Of a stretch of 64,000 bases of DNA, positions 53,139 to 62,839 are shown piece by piece (within the stretch, counting starts at the first letter, position 1; each line of letters opens with the position of its first letter). The stretch is taken from assembly GCF_003664255.1 (NCBI RefSeq), contig NZ_RCCV01000005.1, positions 198,501-262,500 of the forward strand. Direction: 5' to 3'. The notes under the pieces are model-generated. The model saw nothing but the letters and a program-made list of their open reading frames with translations. It made no database searches and was not told the origin of the DNA. A program made the position numbers and the translations under genes. Source of the DNA: Micromonospora sp. M71_S20. GTDB taxonomy: Bacteria; Actinomycetota; Actinomycetes; Mycobacteriales; Micromonosporaceae.

Positions 53139-54728
53139 TCACCGCGCACCGGGGCCGCGCGCGGCCGGGTTCTCGTACAGGGTCAGGTCCTCGCCGGCGT
53201 ACACCTCGCGCAGCCCGACCAACGCCGCCGGGTCCGCCCGCTGCCCGCCGGCCACCCGTTGCACCACCACCCAGCGCACCCCGGTGTCCCGCACCGGGGC
53301 ACCGGCGTCGAGCACCCGCCGCACCTGCGCGACACGTGGGTTCTCCCCGCTCACCTCGCTCGTGCCCACCCAGAGCGTGTCGTCGACGAGGACGTCGGCG
53401 TCGACGTAGCGGGGCAGCGGGTCGAGCGCCGTCCGGCCCCCGTTCCAGGGATACGCCCGGTATGAGCCCAGCGGCAGCGAGAGCACCTCGCCCGGCTGGC
53501 CGTCGAGGCGGGCGGCGACGGCGTCCCAGTCCGCCGGATAGACCACCGGCCGCAGCCGGCCGGCCGCGCCGAACGCCAGGTCCGGCAGGACCACCACCGG
53601 CAGCGCCAGCGCCCCGGCCAGCACCGCGCCCGCGCCGGCCCGCCCGGTCCGGCCCGCCGCCCCGGCCAGCCGTTCCGCGCCGAGCGCGAACCCCAGGGCG
53701 ACCAGCAGGGCGTACGGGACGAGGAACTTCTGCCCGTCGCGCAGCACCCCGGCTCCCGGCACCGTGGCCACCAGCCACTCCAGCGACGCGCCCAGGCCGG
53801 GCAGCACGCCCAGGGCGGCGAGCAGGAAGCCACCGGCCGCCAGCACGGCGAGCCGGTCGCCGAACCCGTCCGGCCACCGGCGGCGCAGCGCCCGGTAGCC
53901 GAAGACCGCCAGGGCCAGCACGACGGCGGTGGCCAGCGGCGCCAGCGGCGACGACCGGCTCGCCGGCGTGGTCTGCGCGTTCCAGATCCCGCCGGTGCCG
54001 GCCAGGGCGCCGAGCGCTCCGCTCCAGTTCTCCGCCCGCGCCGCGAACGCCGCCACCCCGTCGGGGTCGGTCCGGGCGTCGGCCCGGGTCAGTGCCGCCG
54101 CCACCAGCCAGGGCGCGTTCAGCAGCAGCACCGCCGCGATCGCGACGGCGCCGACCCGGCCCCCGCCCCGTCGCGGCACCAGCACGACGGTGGCGGCCAG
54201 CGCGATGAGCCCGCCGGTCGGGGTCACCGCGGCGAGGGCGGCGGCCAGCACCAGCAGCGGCAGGGCCCGCCGCTCACCGGCCCGCAGCCGGATCACCGCC
54301 AGCACCAGCCAGGGCAGCGACGCGTACGCCAGGAGCAGGCCCCAGTGCCCGATCAGCAGCCGCTCCGCCAGGTAGGGAGTCCACGCGTACCCGACGGCGG
54401 CCACCAGCCGGGTGACCGGGTGCCGGGCCGGCACCAGCAACCCGGCGCCGACGGTGGCGAGCAGCAGCACCGCGACCAGCGCCAGCCGCTGCACCAGCCA
54501 CCCGGGCACCACCTGGCTCGCCAGCGACACCAGGGCGTCCAGCGGCACCGCCCGGGGCAGCGAGTCGGACGGGGCGACGAGTTCGGCGCGCCACGGCTGG
54601 TGCGGCACGAAGACCATGTCGTAGCTGAGCACGTAACCGGGTGCCGCCAGCGGAGCCAGCACCAGCAGGGTGACGGCCAGCCCGAGCCCGACGAGCACCG
54701 ACCTCTCCCGCAGGGTTGACCTCCTCAT
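53139..54728 (-). CDS. Polytopic membrane protein, possible GT-C glycosyltransferase
   Basis: 529 residues, about ten to eleven hydrophobic segments and a C-terminal external part. D-M-V-F-V-P-H-Q-P-W near 35-44, between segments 1 and 2, holds an Asp where GT-C enzymes carry their catalytic acid; Y-P-A-D-W near 370 starts the external domain with R-A-Y-P-W-N-G near 400. Similar proteins accompany AftD-type genes in actinomycetes. It may transfer sugars from polyprenyl phosphate. ATG 54728 has GGAGG upstream; divergent from the flippase gene. Confidence 0.72.
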   Translation of the reverse strand: MRRSTLRERSVLVGLGLAVTLLVLAPLAAPGYVLSYDMVFVPHQPWRAELVAPSDSLPRAVPLDALVSLASQVVPGWLVQRLALVAVLLLATVGAGLLVPARHPVTRLVAAVGYAWTPYLAERLLIGHWGLLLAYASLPWLVLAVIRLRAGERRALPLLVLAAALAAVTPTGGLIALAATVVLVPRRGGGRVGAVAIAAVLLLNAPWLVAAALTRADARTDPDGVAAFAARAENWSGALGALAGTGGIWNAQTTPASRSSPLAPLATAVVLALAVFGYRALRRRWPDGFGDRLAVLAAGGFLLAALGVLPGLGASLEWLVATVPGAGVLRDGQKFLVPYALLVALGFALGAERLAGAAGRTGRAGAGAVLAGALALPVVVLPDLAFGAAGRLRPVVYPADWDAVAARLDGQPGEVLSLPLGSYRAYPWNGGRTALDPLPRYVDADVLVDDTLWVGTSEVSGENPRVAQVRRVLDAGAPVRDTGVRWVVVQRVAGGQRADPAALVGLREVYAGEDLTLYENPAARGPGAR

Positions 54729-54814
54729 TACGCTGACCGGGCGTGGCACCGGCGTGGCGCCACTGTACGCGCGCCCGTTGCACAGCCGGGAGTGCCGGCG
54801 ACACGGGACGGTTG

Positions 54815-56074
54815 ATGGGTACGGATTCGGAGCAACCCGGCCGGGCGAGGAGTCTCGGCACCGCCGGCGTCGCGGTGACGCTGGCCGGCGTGTTCGTCAA
54901 CGGGCTTGCCTACGTGGTGCCCGTCCTCGGCGCGCGGCACCTCGATCCGGCGGAGCTGAGCGCGCTCGCCACGCTCCTGGCGCTGGGTGCGATCGGCGGC
55001 GTGGCCAGCACCGGGCTCCAGATCGCGGTCGCCGTGCACCGGGCCCGGCACGGTCGCGCCGCCACCGCCCGACCGACCCTGCTCACGGTGCTCGTCTCCG
55101 CCGCGCTGCTCGCCCTGGCGCTGCCGGTGGCCGCCGTCCAGCTCCGGCTGTCCGCCCCGGCGGTGCTGCTGCTCGGCGTGCTCACCGTGGCGGTCGTGGC
55201 GGCCGGCCGCTGGCTCGGCGAGTTGCAGGGCGACCAGCGCTTCCTGCGCCTCGCCGGCGGCATGGCGCTGCTCGGCGCCGGCCGCTACGGGGGAATGGTC
55301 GCCGGGCTCTCGCTCGGCGGCGGGCTCACCGGGTCGCTGCTGGCCGGCGCGCTCACCTCGGTCCTGGTGCTGGCCCTGCTGGTACGCCTCAACCGGGGCG
55401 CCGGCATCGACCCGACCGTGCCCTCCCTCGCCACCCGGACGGTGCTCACCGCCAGCGGGGCCACCCTGGCGATGCTGGTGGTCTCCTACGCCGATCTCCT
55501 GCTCGCCCGCCGCTTCCTGCCGCCGGACGTCTCCGGCACCTACGCCGTCGGCACCGTGCTGACCAAGGGGGCCCTGTGGGCGCCGCAGGTGGTGACCGTG
55601 ATCGCGCTGCCCCGGCTGGCCAGGGGTGACCGGCGGGCCCTGCTCACGGCGCTGGCCCTGGTCGCCGGCGCCGGGGCGGTGCTGGTGCTCGGCTCGGCGC
55701 TCGCCGGCGGGCTGGCCTTCCGCCTGGCCGGGGGCCCCGCCTATGCCGCCGCCGGCCGTTACGCCCCGCTCTTCGCCGCCACCGGCGCCCTGTACGCGGT
55801 CGTGTTCATCCTGGTCAACGCCCGGGTCGCGGCGTCGGCCCGGTGGCCCGCCGCTCCGCTGTGGACGTCCACGGCGATCTTCGTGGCCGCCGTCGCGACC
55901 GTCGTGCCGCGGACCGTCGCCGGGATCGCCGGGGCCGCCCTGGCGACGGCGGCGGTCACCGCCGTCGTCACCGGATTCCTGACATTGGCCTACGAACGGG
56001 ACAGCAGGCCGAAACGCACCCGTACGGCCACTACCACCCCAGCGGGAGGACATGTCACAGTGCGGGACGGATAA
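54815..56074 (+). CDS. Wzx-like polysaccharide flippase (MOP superfamily)
   Basis: 419 residues, about twelve hydrophobic segments, with the L-L-A-R-R-F-L-P-P-D-V-S-G-T-Y-A-V-G-T-V-L-T-K motif (about 233-255) of O-antigen/teichoic-type flippases. It probably moves a lipid-linked glycan made by the neighbouring glycosyltransferase across the membrane, where the AftD-like protein works. ATG 54815 has an ACGGGACGG-type weak ribosome site. Confidence 0.85.
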   Translation: MGTDSEQPGRARSLGTAGVAVTLAGVFVNGLAYVVPVLGARHLDPAELSALATLLALGAIGGVASTGLQIAVAVHRARHGRAATARPTLLTVLVSAALLALALPVAAVQLRLSAPAVLLLGVLTVAVVAAGRWLGELQGDQRFLRLAGGMALLGAGRYGGMVAGLSLGGGLTGSLLAGALTSVLVLALLVRLNRGAGIDPTVPSLATRTVLTASGATLAMLVVSYADLLLARRFLPPDVSGTYAVGTVLTKGALWAPQVVTVIALPRLARGDRRALLTALALVAGAGAVLVLGSALAGGLAFRLAGGPAYAAAGRYAPLFAATGALYAVVFILVNARVAASARWPAAPLWTSTAIFVAAVATVVPRTVAGIAGAALATAAVTAVVTGFLTLAYERDSRPKRTRTATTTPAGGHVTVRDG

Positions 56075-56094
56075 CCAGGAGACGGGGGTTTCTG

Positions 56095-58626
56095 GTGAGC
56101 GTCAGCACGGCCACGACCGGATCCGGGCCAGGGAAGGGCCGCACCCACGCACGCTGGTTGCTCGTGTTGTACGCGACCGCGCTGGTGCTCACCCTGACGG
56201 CCGGCGTACCGGGCCGGGCGCGGGCCGAGGGCGGCATGTCGGCCGACCGGCTCACCGCTCTCTTCGAGCGCTACGGCGACACCTCCGGCCGGTGGAACGG
56301 CGCCGACCGGACGGCCTCGGTCCGGCTCCCGGACGGCCGGCTCCTCTGGCTCTTCTCCGACACCTTTCTCGGCCCCGTGGGCCCAAACGGTTCCCGCCCC
56401 CGCACCGCGTCGTTCATCAACAACTCGGCCGTGGTGCAGCAGGGCGACGAGCTGCGCGAGACGGTGCACGGCGGCACCGCCGACGACCCCGCCTCGCTGG
56501 TGCCGCCGCCGGCCGCCGACCAGTTTTACTGGATCGGCGACGCCCAGGTCGTGGGCGAGATCCTCCAGGTGCTGGTCAACCGCTACCGCCGGACGGGCGA
56601 CGGCCCGCTGGACCACGTCCTGCTGGGCACCTCGCTGGCGACCTTCGCACTGCCCGGCCTGACGCCCACCGGGGTCCGGCCGCTGCCGCTCGGGGAGCGC
56701 ATCTCGTGGGGCTCCACCCTGCTGCGCGACGGCGGACACACCCTGATCTACGGCACCGAGGCGAGCGGCGAGACGAAGTTCGCGCATGTCGCCCGGGTCG
56801 CCGGGACCGACCTGAACGGCCCGTGGGAGTTCTGGACGGGCACCGGCTGGGCGCCCACGGCGGACCGGTCCGCCCGCATCCTCAGCGGGGTCGGCACGTC
56901 GTACGGGGTGCAGCGGGTCGGCGACCGGTACGTGCTCGTGACCCACGAGAACAACCTGGTGTTCAGCGCCGACCTGGTGGCGTACTCGGCCGACGGGCCG
57001 ACGGGTCCGTTCGACGGGCCGGACTACCTGCACCGCGCGCCCGAGACCGACGCCGGGCACCTCGTCTACGACGCCGACCTGCACCCCGACCTGGCTCGTC
57101 CGGGCAAGCTGCTGGTCTCCTACAACGTCAACAACGTCGACGACGCCGTGACGTACGCCGACGCCGGCCTCTACCGGCCGCGCTTCGTCGAGGTCGGCTG
57201 GCCCCGCCCCCGGCCGGACCGGGCCGACGTGCCGCCGGCGCCGGCGGCGCTCACGGCCGAGGCGCGGGGCGCGGGCAACGCCGAGCTGCGGTGGCGTCCC
57301 GTCCCGACCGACGACGAGCTGCGCTACCTGGTGCACCGCCGGAACGTGACCGCCGGCCAGACCCACTTCGTGCGGATCGGCGAGCCGACCGTCGAGCCCC
57401 GCTCCTCGGCCGACTTCCTGGTCAACGGGCACCAGTACGAGTTCCGGGTGACCGCCGTCGGTCGGCGCGGCGAGGGCCCTCCCTCGCCCGTGGCGCGGAT
57501 GACCGCCACCGTGCCGCCGCCACCGCCGCCGGGCGGGGTGCGGGCCGAGGCCGGCCGCACCGGGGACGTCGCGGTGCACTGGGAGCCGGTGCCGTTCGTC
57601 CAGCTGTTCCGGCTCTACCGGCGCGACGTCACGGCGGGGCAGCGGGAACCGGCCCTCGTCGGCTCGTTCACCGGCACCAGCGCGACCGTCAGCTCGCTGT
57701 GGCACGCCCGGACGTACGAGTTCACCCTCGTCGCGGTCGGCGGCGGCGGGGACAGCCCGCCCTCGACGCCCGTCCGGGCCACCGCCTCGGTCAGCCCGCC
57801 GGCCGCGCCGGCCCGGCTGACCGTCCAGGCCCAGCCGGACGGCAACCTCCGGCTCGGCTGGGCCAACCTCGGGCCCGGCGTCTCCTACCGGGTGTACCGG
57901 CGCGACGTGACGGCGGGCCGGAGCCGCCTCGGCTCGCCCGCACTCGAGACCCGGCCGAGCCACCTCGCCCGTCACCTGGAGCACGGCCACGAGTACGAGT
58001 TCGCCGTCAGCGCGGTGGACCGCGACCGCGAGGGTCCGCTCTCCCCGCCGGTGCGGGCGCAGGCGCGCTTCACCGCGCCGACGGTGGTGCCGACCGACCT
58101 GCGGGTGACGAAGCTCGGGCTGGGCGAGGTGGAGCTGACCTGGCGGTCGGCCAATCCCGGCGGATGGCACCGCGTCTACCGGCGGGACCTCACCGCCGGG
58201 GAGCGGGAGTTCACCGAGGAGGAGGTGCCCGTGCAGGGCACCGAGGCCACCATCCGCCAGCTGCGCAACGGCCACGAGTACGAGTTCGTGGTCGCCGCGG
58301 CCAACCAGGCCGGTGCCGGGCGGCAGAGCAGGCCCGTCCGGGCCGTCCCGCGGCTGCCCACGCCGGCCGGGCTGGCGGCGACGGCAGCCGGCAACGGCGA
58401 GGCCCGGCTGACCTGGCGTCCGGCGGGGCCGGGCCTCGCCTACCGCGTCCAGATGCGGGACGTCACGTCCGGCGGGGAGTGGCGGACGGACCCGGTGCCG
58501 GTCGGCGGGACGGACTTCACCGCCGTGCTGCTGGTCCGCGGGCACCGCTACGAGTTCCGGGTCGCCGCCACCGACGGCGTCGACACCGGTACGCCGTCCG
58601 CGCCGGTCGCCGTGCTCGTCCGCTGA
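56095..58626 (+). CDS. Secreted protein with N-terminal beta-propeller-like domain and five fibronectin III repeats
   Basis: 843 residues. Hydrophobic signal at about 20-42, cut near R-A-R-A. Residues 45-370 resemble five-bladed glycan-binding or hydrolase propellers (R-L-P-D-G-R-L-L-W-L-F-S-D-T-F near 75-90 as in DUF4185/DUF5005 proteins). From about 385 five FnIII-like units follow, each with R-R-D-V-T-A-G in the middle and H-x-Y-E-F near the end. These are more alike than usual FnIII repeats. The GTG start lies 20 bases after the flippase gene, so both are one operon. It is exported and may bind the glycan. Confidence 0.78.
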   Translation: MSVSTATTGSGPGKGRTHARWLLVLYATALVLTLTAGVPGRARAEGGMSADRLTALFERYGDTSGRWNGADRTASVRLPDGRLLWLFSDTFLGPVGPNGSRPRTASFINNSAVVQQGDELRETVHGGTADDPASLVPPPAADQFYWIGDAQVVGEILQVLVNRYRRTGDGPLDHVLLGTSLATFALPGLTPTGVRPLPLGERISWGSTLLRDGGHTLIYGTEASGETKFAHVARVAGTDLNGPWEFWTGTGWAPTADRSARILSGVGTSYGVQRVGDRYVLVTHENNLVFSADLVAYSADGPTGPFDGPDYLHRAPETDAGHLVYDADLHPDLARPGKLLVSYNVNNVDDAVTYADAGLYRPRFVEVGWPRPRPDRADVPPAPAALTAEARGAGNAELRWRPVPTDDELRYLVHRRNVTAGQTHFVRIGEPTVEPRSSADFLVNGHQYEFRVTAVGRRGEGPPSPVARMTATVPPPPPPGGVRAEAGRTGDVAVHWEPVPFVQLFRLYRRDVTAGQREPALVGSFTGTSATVSSLWHARTYEFTLVAVGGGGDSPPSTPVRATASVSPPAAPARLTVQAQPDGNLRLGWANLGPGVSYRVYRRDVTAGRSRLGSPALETRPSHLARHLEHGHEYEFAVSAVDRDREGPLSPPVRAQARFTAPTVVPTDLRVTKLGLGEVELTWRSANPGGWHRVYRRDLTAGEREFTEEEVPVQGTEATIRQLRNGHEYEFVVAAANQAGAGRQSRPVRAVPRLPTPAGLAATAAGNGEARLTWRPAGPGLAYRVQMRDVTSGGEWRTDPVPVGGTDFTAVLLVRGHRYEFRVAATDGVDTGTPSAPVAVLVR

Positions 58627-58668
58627 GAGACCGGCGGCGGCCGCGTCGCGCTGGACGAGCTGGCCCGG

Positions 58669-59589
58669 TCAGGCCCCGGCGGCGAGCCAGGAGTGCAGCA
58701 GGTGGTGGTCGATCGAGTCGGCGCGGCCCAGCGGCCGTCCGGCGGCCGCCCGCTCGCGCAGCTCGTCCCGGGTGAACCAGCGCGCCTCCAGCAGCTCCTC
58801 GCCGTCCACCCGCACCTCCTCGGACGCGGCGGTGGCCCGGAAGCCGACCATCAGGCCGGCCGGGAAGGGCCACGCCTGCGACCCCACGTACGCCAGGTCG
58901 GTCACCGTCACGCCGGCCTCCTCGGCCATCTCCCGCCGGACGGCGTCCTCCAGGCTCTCGCCCACCTCGACGAAGCCGGCGAGCGTCGAGTACGCCCCCT
59001 CGGGCGCGCCCGCGTGCCGGGCCAGCAGGCAGCGGTCGGGGGCGCCGGGCGCCTCGATCAGCACGATGACCGCCGGTTCGATCCGGGGGAAGAGGAGCCG
59101 GCCGCAGTCCGCCCGCGCGCACGACCGGACGTGTCCGCCGCCCCGGGCGACGGTCGACGCCCCGCACGTGCCGCAGAAGCGCTGCTGGCGGTGCCAGTGC
59201 AGCAGCCCCCGCGCGTACGCCTGGACGGCCGCCCCGGCCGGGGCGAGCCGGCCCACCAGCGCCCGGACGTCCACGGCGGCGTCCGCCACCGCCACCTCGA
59301 CGGCGGCGGCCTCGGGCAGCCCGGAGAGGTCGACGGCGAAGACGGCCGAGCCCTCGTCCATGCCCAGGAAGACGGTCTCGTCGGCGACGGCGAGCGCCTT
59401 GGCCGCCCGTTCCCCGGTCAGCCGCACCGGCACGTCCCCCGCGACCAGGCAGCGGTCCCGCCAGAGCGGCAGCAGGGTGCTCGCCGGGTCCGCCAGCAGC
59501 GCGGCGATCCGTTCCGGGTCGGTACGCAGTTCCCCCGCCCGGTCCAGCCAACCGCCCCCGTACGCCAGGACCGCCTCGTCCGCTCCCAT
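58669..59589 (-). CDS. nudC: NAD(+)/NADH diphosphatase NudC
   Basis: 306 residues. It splits NADH to NMNH and AMP and can remove NAD caps from RNA. A zinc ribbon (C139, C142, C157, C162) precedes the NUDIX box G-F-V-E-V-G-E-S (205-212) with R-E-x-x-E-E-A-G. The NudC marker S-Q-P-W-P-F-P is S-Q-A-W-P-F-P here (237-243), with Ala for Pro. ATG 59589. The gene stands alone between convergent and divergent neighbours. Confidence 0.92.
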   Translation of the reverse strand: MGADEAVLAYGGGWLDRAGELRTDPERIAALLADPASTLLPLWRDRCLVAGDVPVRLTGERAAKALAVADETVFLGMDEGSAVFAVDLSGLPEAAAVEVAVADAAVDVRALVGRLAPAGAAVQAYARGLLHWHRQQRFCGTCGASTVARGGGHVRSCARADCGRLLFPRIEPAVIVLIEAPGAPDRCLLARHAGAPEGAYSTLAGFVEVGESLEDAVRREMAEEAGVTVTDLAYVGSQAWPFPAGLMVGFRATAASEEVRVDGEELLEARWFTRDELRERAAAGRPLGRADSIDHHLLHSWLAAGA

Positions 59590-59774
59590 GCCCCTACCGT
59601 GCCATGCCCGCCGGCCCGCCCGACGACCGGCCGGTGTCCCCCGACACGCCGTGCGACACGCCGCGACGCGACGGGTGGGGCGCTGGCTCCCGCCCCGCCG
59701 CAGCGCCGGTTACCGTAGGTGTCTTCCGGGCGGAGGCGCGCTCCCCCGTTGTGGTACGTCCGATCGAGGTGACC

Positions 59775-61583
59775 GTGACGCTGTACGGCGAGCAGACTCC
59801 ACCCGCCGACGACCGGCCCACCGTGCAGGTCAAGGCTGTGACCTGGCCCGGTGACGAGCCGGAGCCGGCCGCGCCGGCGGGCAGGCCGGGCGGGTCACGG
59901 TCCCGCCGGTTCCGCCTGCTGCTGGCCGCCGGGGCCGCCGCGGCGGTGCTGGCCTCCGTGGCGGGGGCGGGCGCCTACGCGTACGCCGGTGACGTGCCGC
60001 GCGGGACGACGGTGCTCGGCGCGGAGCTGGGCGGCCGGAGCCGCGCGGACGCCGCCCGGGAGTTGCGGACCGAGCTCGAACGCCGCGCCGGCACGCTCAA
60101 CGCCCCGCTGTCGGTACGCGTCGGCGAGCGGACCGCCACGATCGACCCGGCCACCGTCGGCCTGGCGGTCGACGTCGACGCCACCGTGGCGGCGGCGGCC
60201 GAGGCCGAGGCGCACGCCGTCGACCGACTCGTGGGGTCCCGGGCGGTGCAGCCGGTGGTGACCGTGGACGCGGCCCGGCTCGACGCCGCCCTGGAGAAGG
60301 TCGTCGGCGACCAGGGCCGGAAGATGACCATGCCGGCGATCACCTGGAAGGGCACCACGCCGAAGGCGGTGCACCCGAAGCCGAGCCTCGCGCTGGATCC
60401 GGAACGGTCGGCGCAGGTGGTGCGGGAGGGCTGGCTCAGCGGCCAGCCGGTGACCGTGCCGCTGGTCGAGACGCACCCGGCGACCACCATCGAGGAGGTG
60501 GACCGGCTGGTCGCCGAGCTGGCGAAGCCGGCCGTCGCCGCCCCGGTCACGCTGACCACCGGCAAGGGCTCGGTGCAGATCCCGCCGAAGGCGATCGCGA
60601 GGAGCCTCCGGTTCACCGCCGACAAGGCCGGCAAGCTGACCCCGCAGGTCGACGTGAAGCGGCTGCGGGCCGCGCTCGGCGACGAACTGGCCGCGATCGA
60701 GGTGCCGCCGAGGGACGCCCGGATGACCATCTCCGGCGGCAAGCCGAAGGTCGTCGACGGCAAGCCCGGGCAGCAGCTCGACAGCGCGGCCCTCGGCCGC
60801 GACCTGCTCGCCGTCCTGCCGAAGGCCGACGACCGGAAGGTCACCGGCGAGCTGAAGCCGGCGGAGCCGGAGCTGACCGCGGAGAAGCTGGCCGGCCTGG
60901 GCATCAAGGAGCGGGTCTCCACCTTCACCACGCACTTCACCGGTGGGCTCTCCTCGCCGCGCAGCCAGAACATCGTCACGATCGCGAAGGACGTGGACGG
61001 CACGGTGGTGCTGCCCGGCGAGACGTTCTCGCTCAACGGGCACACCGGCGAGCGCGGCTACGCCCAGGGCTACCGGGACGCCCCGGTCATCCTCGACGGC
61101 AAGCTGGTCCCGGGGGTTGGCGGCGGCACCTCGCAGTTCACCACGACGCTGTTCAACGCGACGTACTACGCCGGGCTGGAGGACGTCGAGCACAAGCCGC
61201 ACTCGTACTGGTTCAGCCGGTACCCGGCGGTCATCGAGTCGACCATCTTCTGGCCGGACCTGGACTTCAAGTTCCGCAACAACACCGAGCACGGCGTCCT
61301 GATCGACACCTCCTACACGTCGAGTTCGATCACCGTGTCGATCTGGAGCACGAAGATCTGGGACAGCGTGAAGACCGAGTACAGCCCGCGCCGCAACATC
61401 ACCCACCCGAAGACGGTCTACCTGGAGCCCGGCCCGACCTGCATCCCTGCCAGCGGCAGCCAGGGGTTCACCCAGGACGCCTTCCGGGTGTTCAAGAAGG
61501 ACGGCAAGGTCGTGAAGCGGGAGAAGTTCACCTGGCGCTACTCCGCCGAGCCGCGCTTCATCTGCGGCCGGGAGCCGTCCTGA
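59775..61583 (+). CDS. VanW-family membrane-anchored protein with peptidoglycan-binding-like repeats
   Basis: 602 residues. One membrane segment (about 50-72) after a cytoplasmic head, then two repeats of the PG_binding_4/YoaR type (V-x-L-A-V-D-V-D-A near 125), and the VanW domain from about 400: F-S-L-N-G-H-T-G-E-R near 420, G-V-G-G-G-T-S-Q-F-T-T near 454-464. VanW came from vancomycin clusters but its role is unknown, probably at the wall. Start is uncertain; GTG 59775 follows GAGG, earlier GTGs at 59769 and 59751 are in frame. Confidence 0.87.
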   Translation: MTLYGEQTPPADDRPTVQVKAVTWPGDEPEPAAPAGRPGGSRSRRFRLLLAAGAAAAVLASVAGAGAYAYAGDVPRGTTVLGAELGGRSRADAARELRTELERRAGTLNAPLSVRVGERTATIDPATVGLAVDVDATVAAAAEAEAHAVDRLVGSRAVQPVVTVDAARLDAALEKVVGDQGRKMTMPAITWKGTTPKAVHPKPSLALDPERSAQVVREGWLSGQPVTVPLVETHPATTIEEVDRLVAELAKPAVAAPVTLTTGKGSVQIPPKAIARSLRFTADKAGKLTPQVDVKRLRAALGDELAAIEVPPRDARMTISGGKPKVVDGKPGQQLDSAALGRDLLAVLPKADDRKVTGELKPAEPELTAEKLAGLGIKERVSTFTTHFTGGLSSPRSQNIVTIAKDVDGTVVLPGETFSLNGHTGERGYAQGYRDAPVILDGKLVPGVGGGTSQFTTTLFNATYYAGLEDVEHKPHSYWFSRYPAVIESTIFWPDLDFKFRNNTEHGVLIDTSYTSSSITVSIWSTKIWDSVKTEYSPRRNITHPKTVYLEPGPTCIPASGSQGFTQDAFRVFKKDGKVVKREKFTWRYSAEPRFICGREPS

Positions 61584-61605
61584 CGGCCGCCTGACTCACG
61601 CTCGG

Positions 61606-61641
61606 GGAAGCCCCGCCGGCCACGTCGCCGGCGGGGCTTCC
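61606..61641 (+). terminator. Terminator of the VanW gene
   Basis: GGAAGCCCCGCCGGC (61606-61620) and GCCGGCGGGGCTTCC (61627-61641), 15 perfect pairs, 6-base loop, followed by TCCTGTC. Confidence 0.72.
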
Positions 61642-61705
61642 TCCTGTCGTACGCGCACCGCGTCGCGGCCTCCGTGGGGTGCCGCGGCCGGTCCCTACGC
61701 CTGCC

Positions 61706-62443
61706 CTACCGGTGCCGGAACCACAGGTTGGGCTCGGTGTAGGTGCCCTGGTCGAGCTCGCGGTCGACACGCAGCGGGGCGAGACCGTCGGGGATGACGT
61801 AGTCGCCGCTGTCGGGGAAGACCATGCCGGTCCACTGCTCCCACTCGGCGACGGTGCCGGTCATGGTCTGCGACCGGGGCGCCGCGGCGATCAGCCGGCC
61901 GCCGAGCCGCCAGTGTGTACGCACCCAGGGATCGAGCGGGGCGCCGTCCTCGCGGGTCCAGGTGGCGAACCGCTCGATCGGGGTCAGGGGGTAGCGGGCC
62001 TTGAGCGTGGGCCGCACCGGGGCGACGACCCGCGGCCAACCCCGCTGGTCGGCCAGCGACCGCAGAGCCGTGAGCACGTCACCGGCCAACCCCCGGCCGC
62101 GTAGGTCGGGGCGGACCTGGGCGGCCATCACCACCAGGGTGTCGGGGCTCTCGCCGCGGTCGTGGCCGCCGAGGGCGTGCTGCAGCGAGTCGGTGTATCC
62201 CTCTGGCAGCTGCGCCGGTTCGCCGTCCCAGCGGATCGGCACACCCCATCCCGCCGCCACCAGTTCGTCGTCGCCGTCGAGCAGCACCAGCTCCAGGTCG
62301 GCGAACACCTCCCGTACGCGGCCGAGATGACGACTCGCCTGCCGGTCGGCGCCGATGAAGGCCGGCCAGCCACCGGAAAAGAGCCGCCGCATCTGGTCGT
62401 CAGGCCGGGGCCGGACCTTCAGGGGTTCCACGACGGTCCGCAC
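61706..62443 (-). CDS. GNAT-family acetyltransferase
   Basis: 245 residues. Q-V-R-P-D-L-R-G-R-G-L-A near 109-120 is the acetyl-CoA motif A, followed by V-L-T-A-L-R-S-L-A. The C-terminal 80 residues (Y-P-L-T-P-I-E-R-F-A-T-W) are longer than in a minimal GNAT domain and may bind the substrate. GTG at 62443 starts it; there may be a later start at an internal ATG (62392). It is next to the rrn operon and has no partner gene. Confidence 0.82.
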   Translation of the reverse strand: MRTVVEPLKVRPRPDDQMRRLFSGGWPAFIGADRQASRHLGRVREVFADLELVLLDGDDELVAAGWGVPIRWDGEPAQLPEGYTDSLQHALGGHDRGESPDTLVVMAAQVRPDLRGRGLAGDVLTALRSLADQRGWPRVVAPVRPTLKARYPLTPIERFATWTREDGAPLDPWVRTHWRLGGRLIAAAPRSQTMTGTVAEWEQWTGMVFPDSGDYVIPDGLAPLRVDRELDQGTYTEPNLWFRHR

Positions 62444-62589
62444 AGCGCCCTCCCCGCGACGGTCCGCGCGTCCTTGCCGCTGTTGGTCGACAGGGTCGGC
62501 GTTTCCGTTTGTGGTGTTCGTTTCCTCGTGGCGGTCGGCCGCCTCTTCTCCCGGCTCGCCCGTGAGCCGCGAAAAGGTCCGTAACGCAG

Positions 62590-62621
62590 TTCAGGGCCAC
62601 CCCGAAAGGGGTGGCCCTGAA
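62590..62621 (-). terminator. Terminator of the rrn operon
   Basis: TTCAGGGCCACCCC and GGGGTGGCCCTGAA, 14 perfect pairs with a GAAA loop, about ten bases past the 5S end. Confidence 0.75.
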
Positions 62622-62630
62622 CCGAAAGAT

Positions 62631-62750
62631 TGTCCGGCGGTGTCCTACTCTCCCACACCCTCCCGAGTGCAGTACCATCGGCGCTGGAGGGCTTAGCTTC
62701 CGGGTTCGGAATGTAACCGGGCGTTTCCCCTCCGCCATGACCGCCGTAAC
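62631..62750 (-). rRNA. rrf: 5S ribosomal RNA
   Basis: On the minus strand GTTACGGCGGTCATGGCGG begins it and GTAGGACACCGCCGGACAA ends it, pairing as helix I; the conserved CCGAACCCGGAAGCTAAG loop is present. About 120 nt, as expected for actinobacteria. Ends are accurate to one or two bases. Confidence 0.96.
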
Positions 62751-62839
62751 TCTATCGACATGTCAAACAACACCACAACACGAGTGGTCTGTTGTTCGTT
62801 CATCGAGAGTTGCACAGTGGACGCGTAGCAGCTTAGTAG

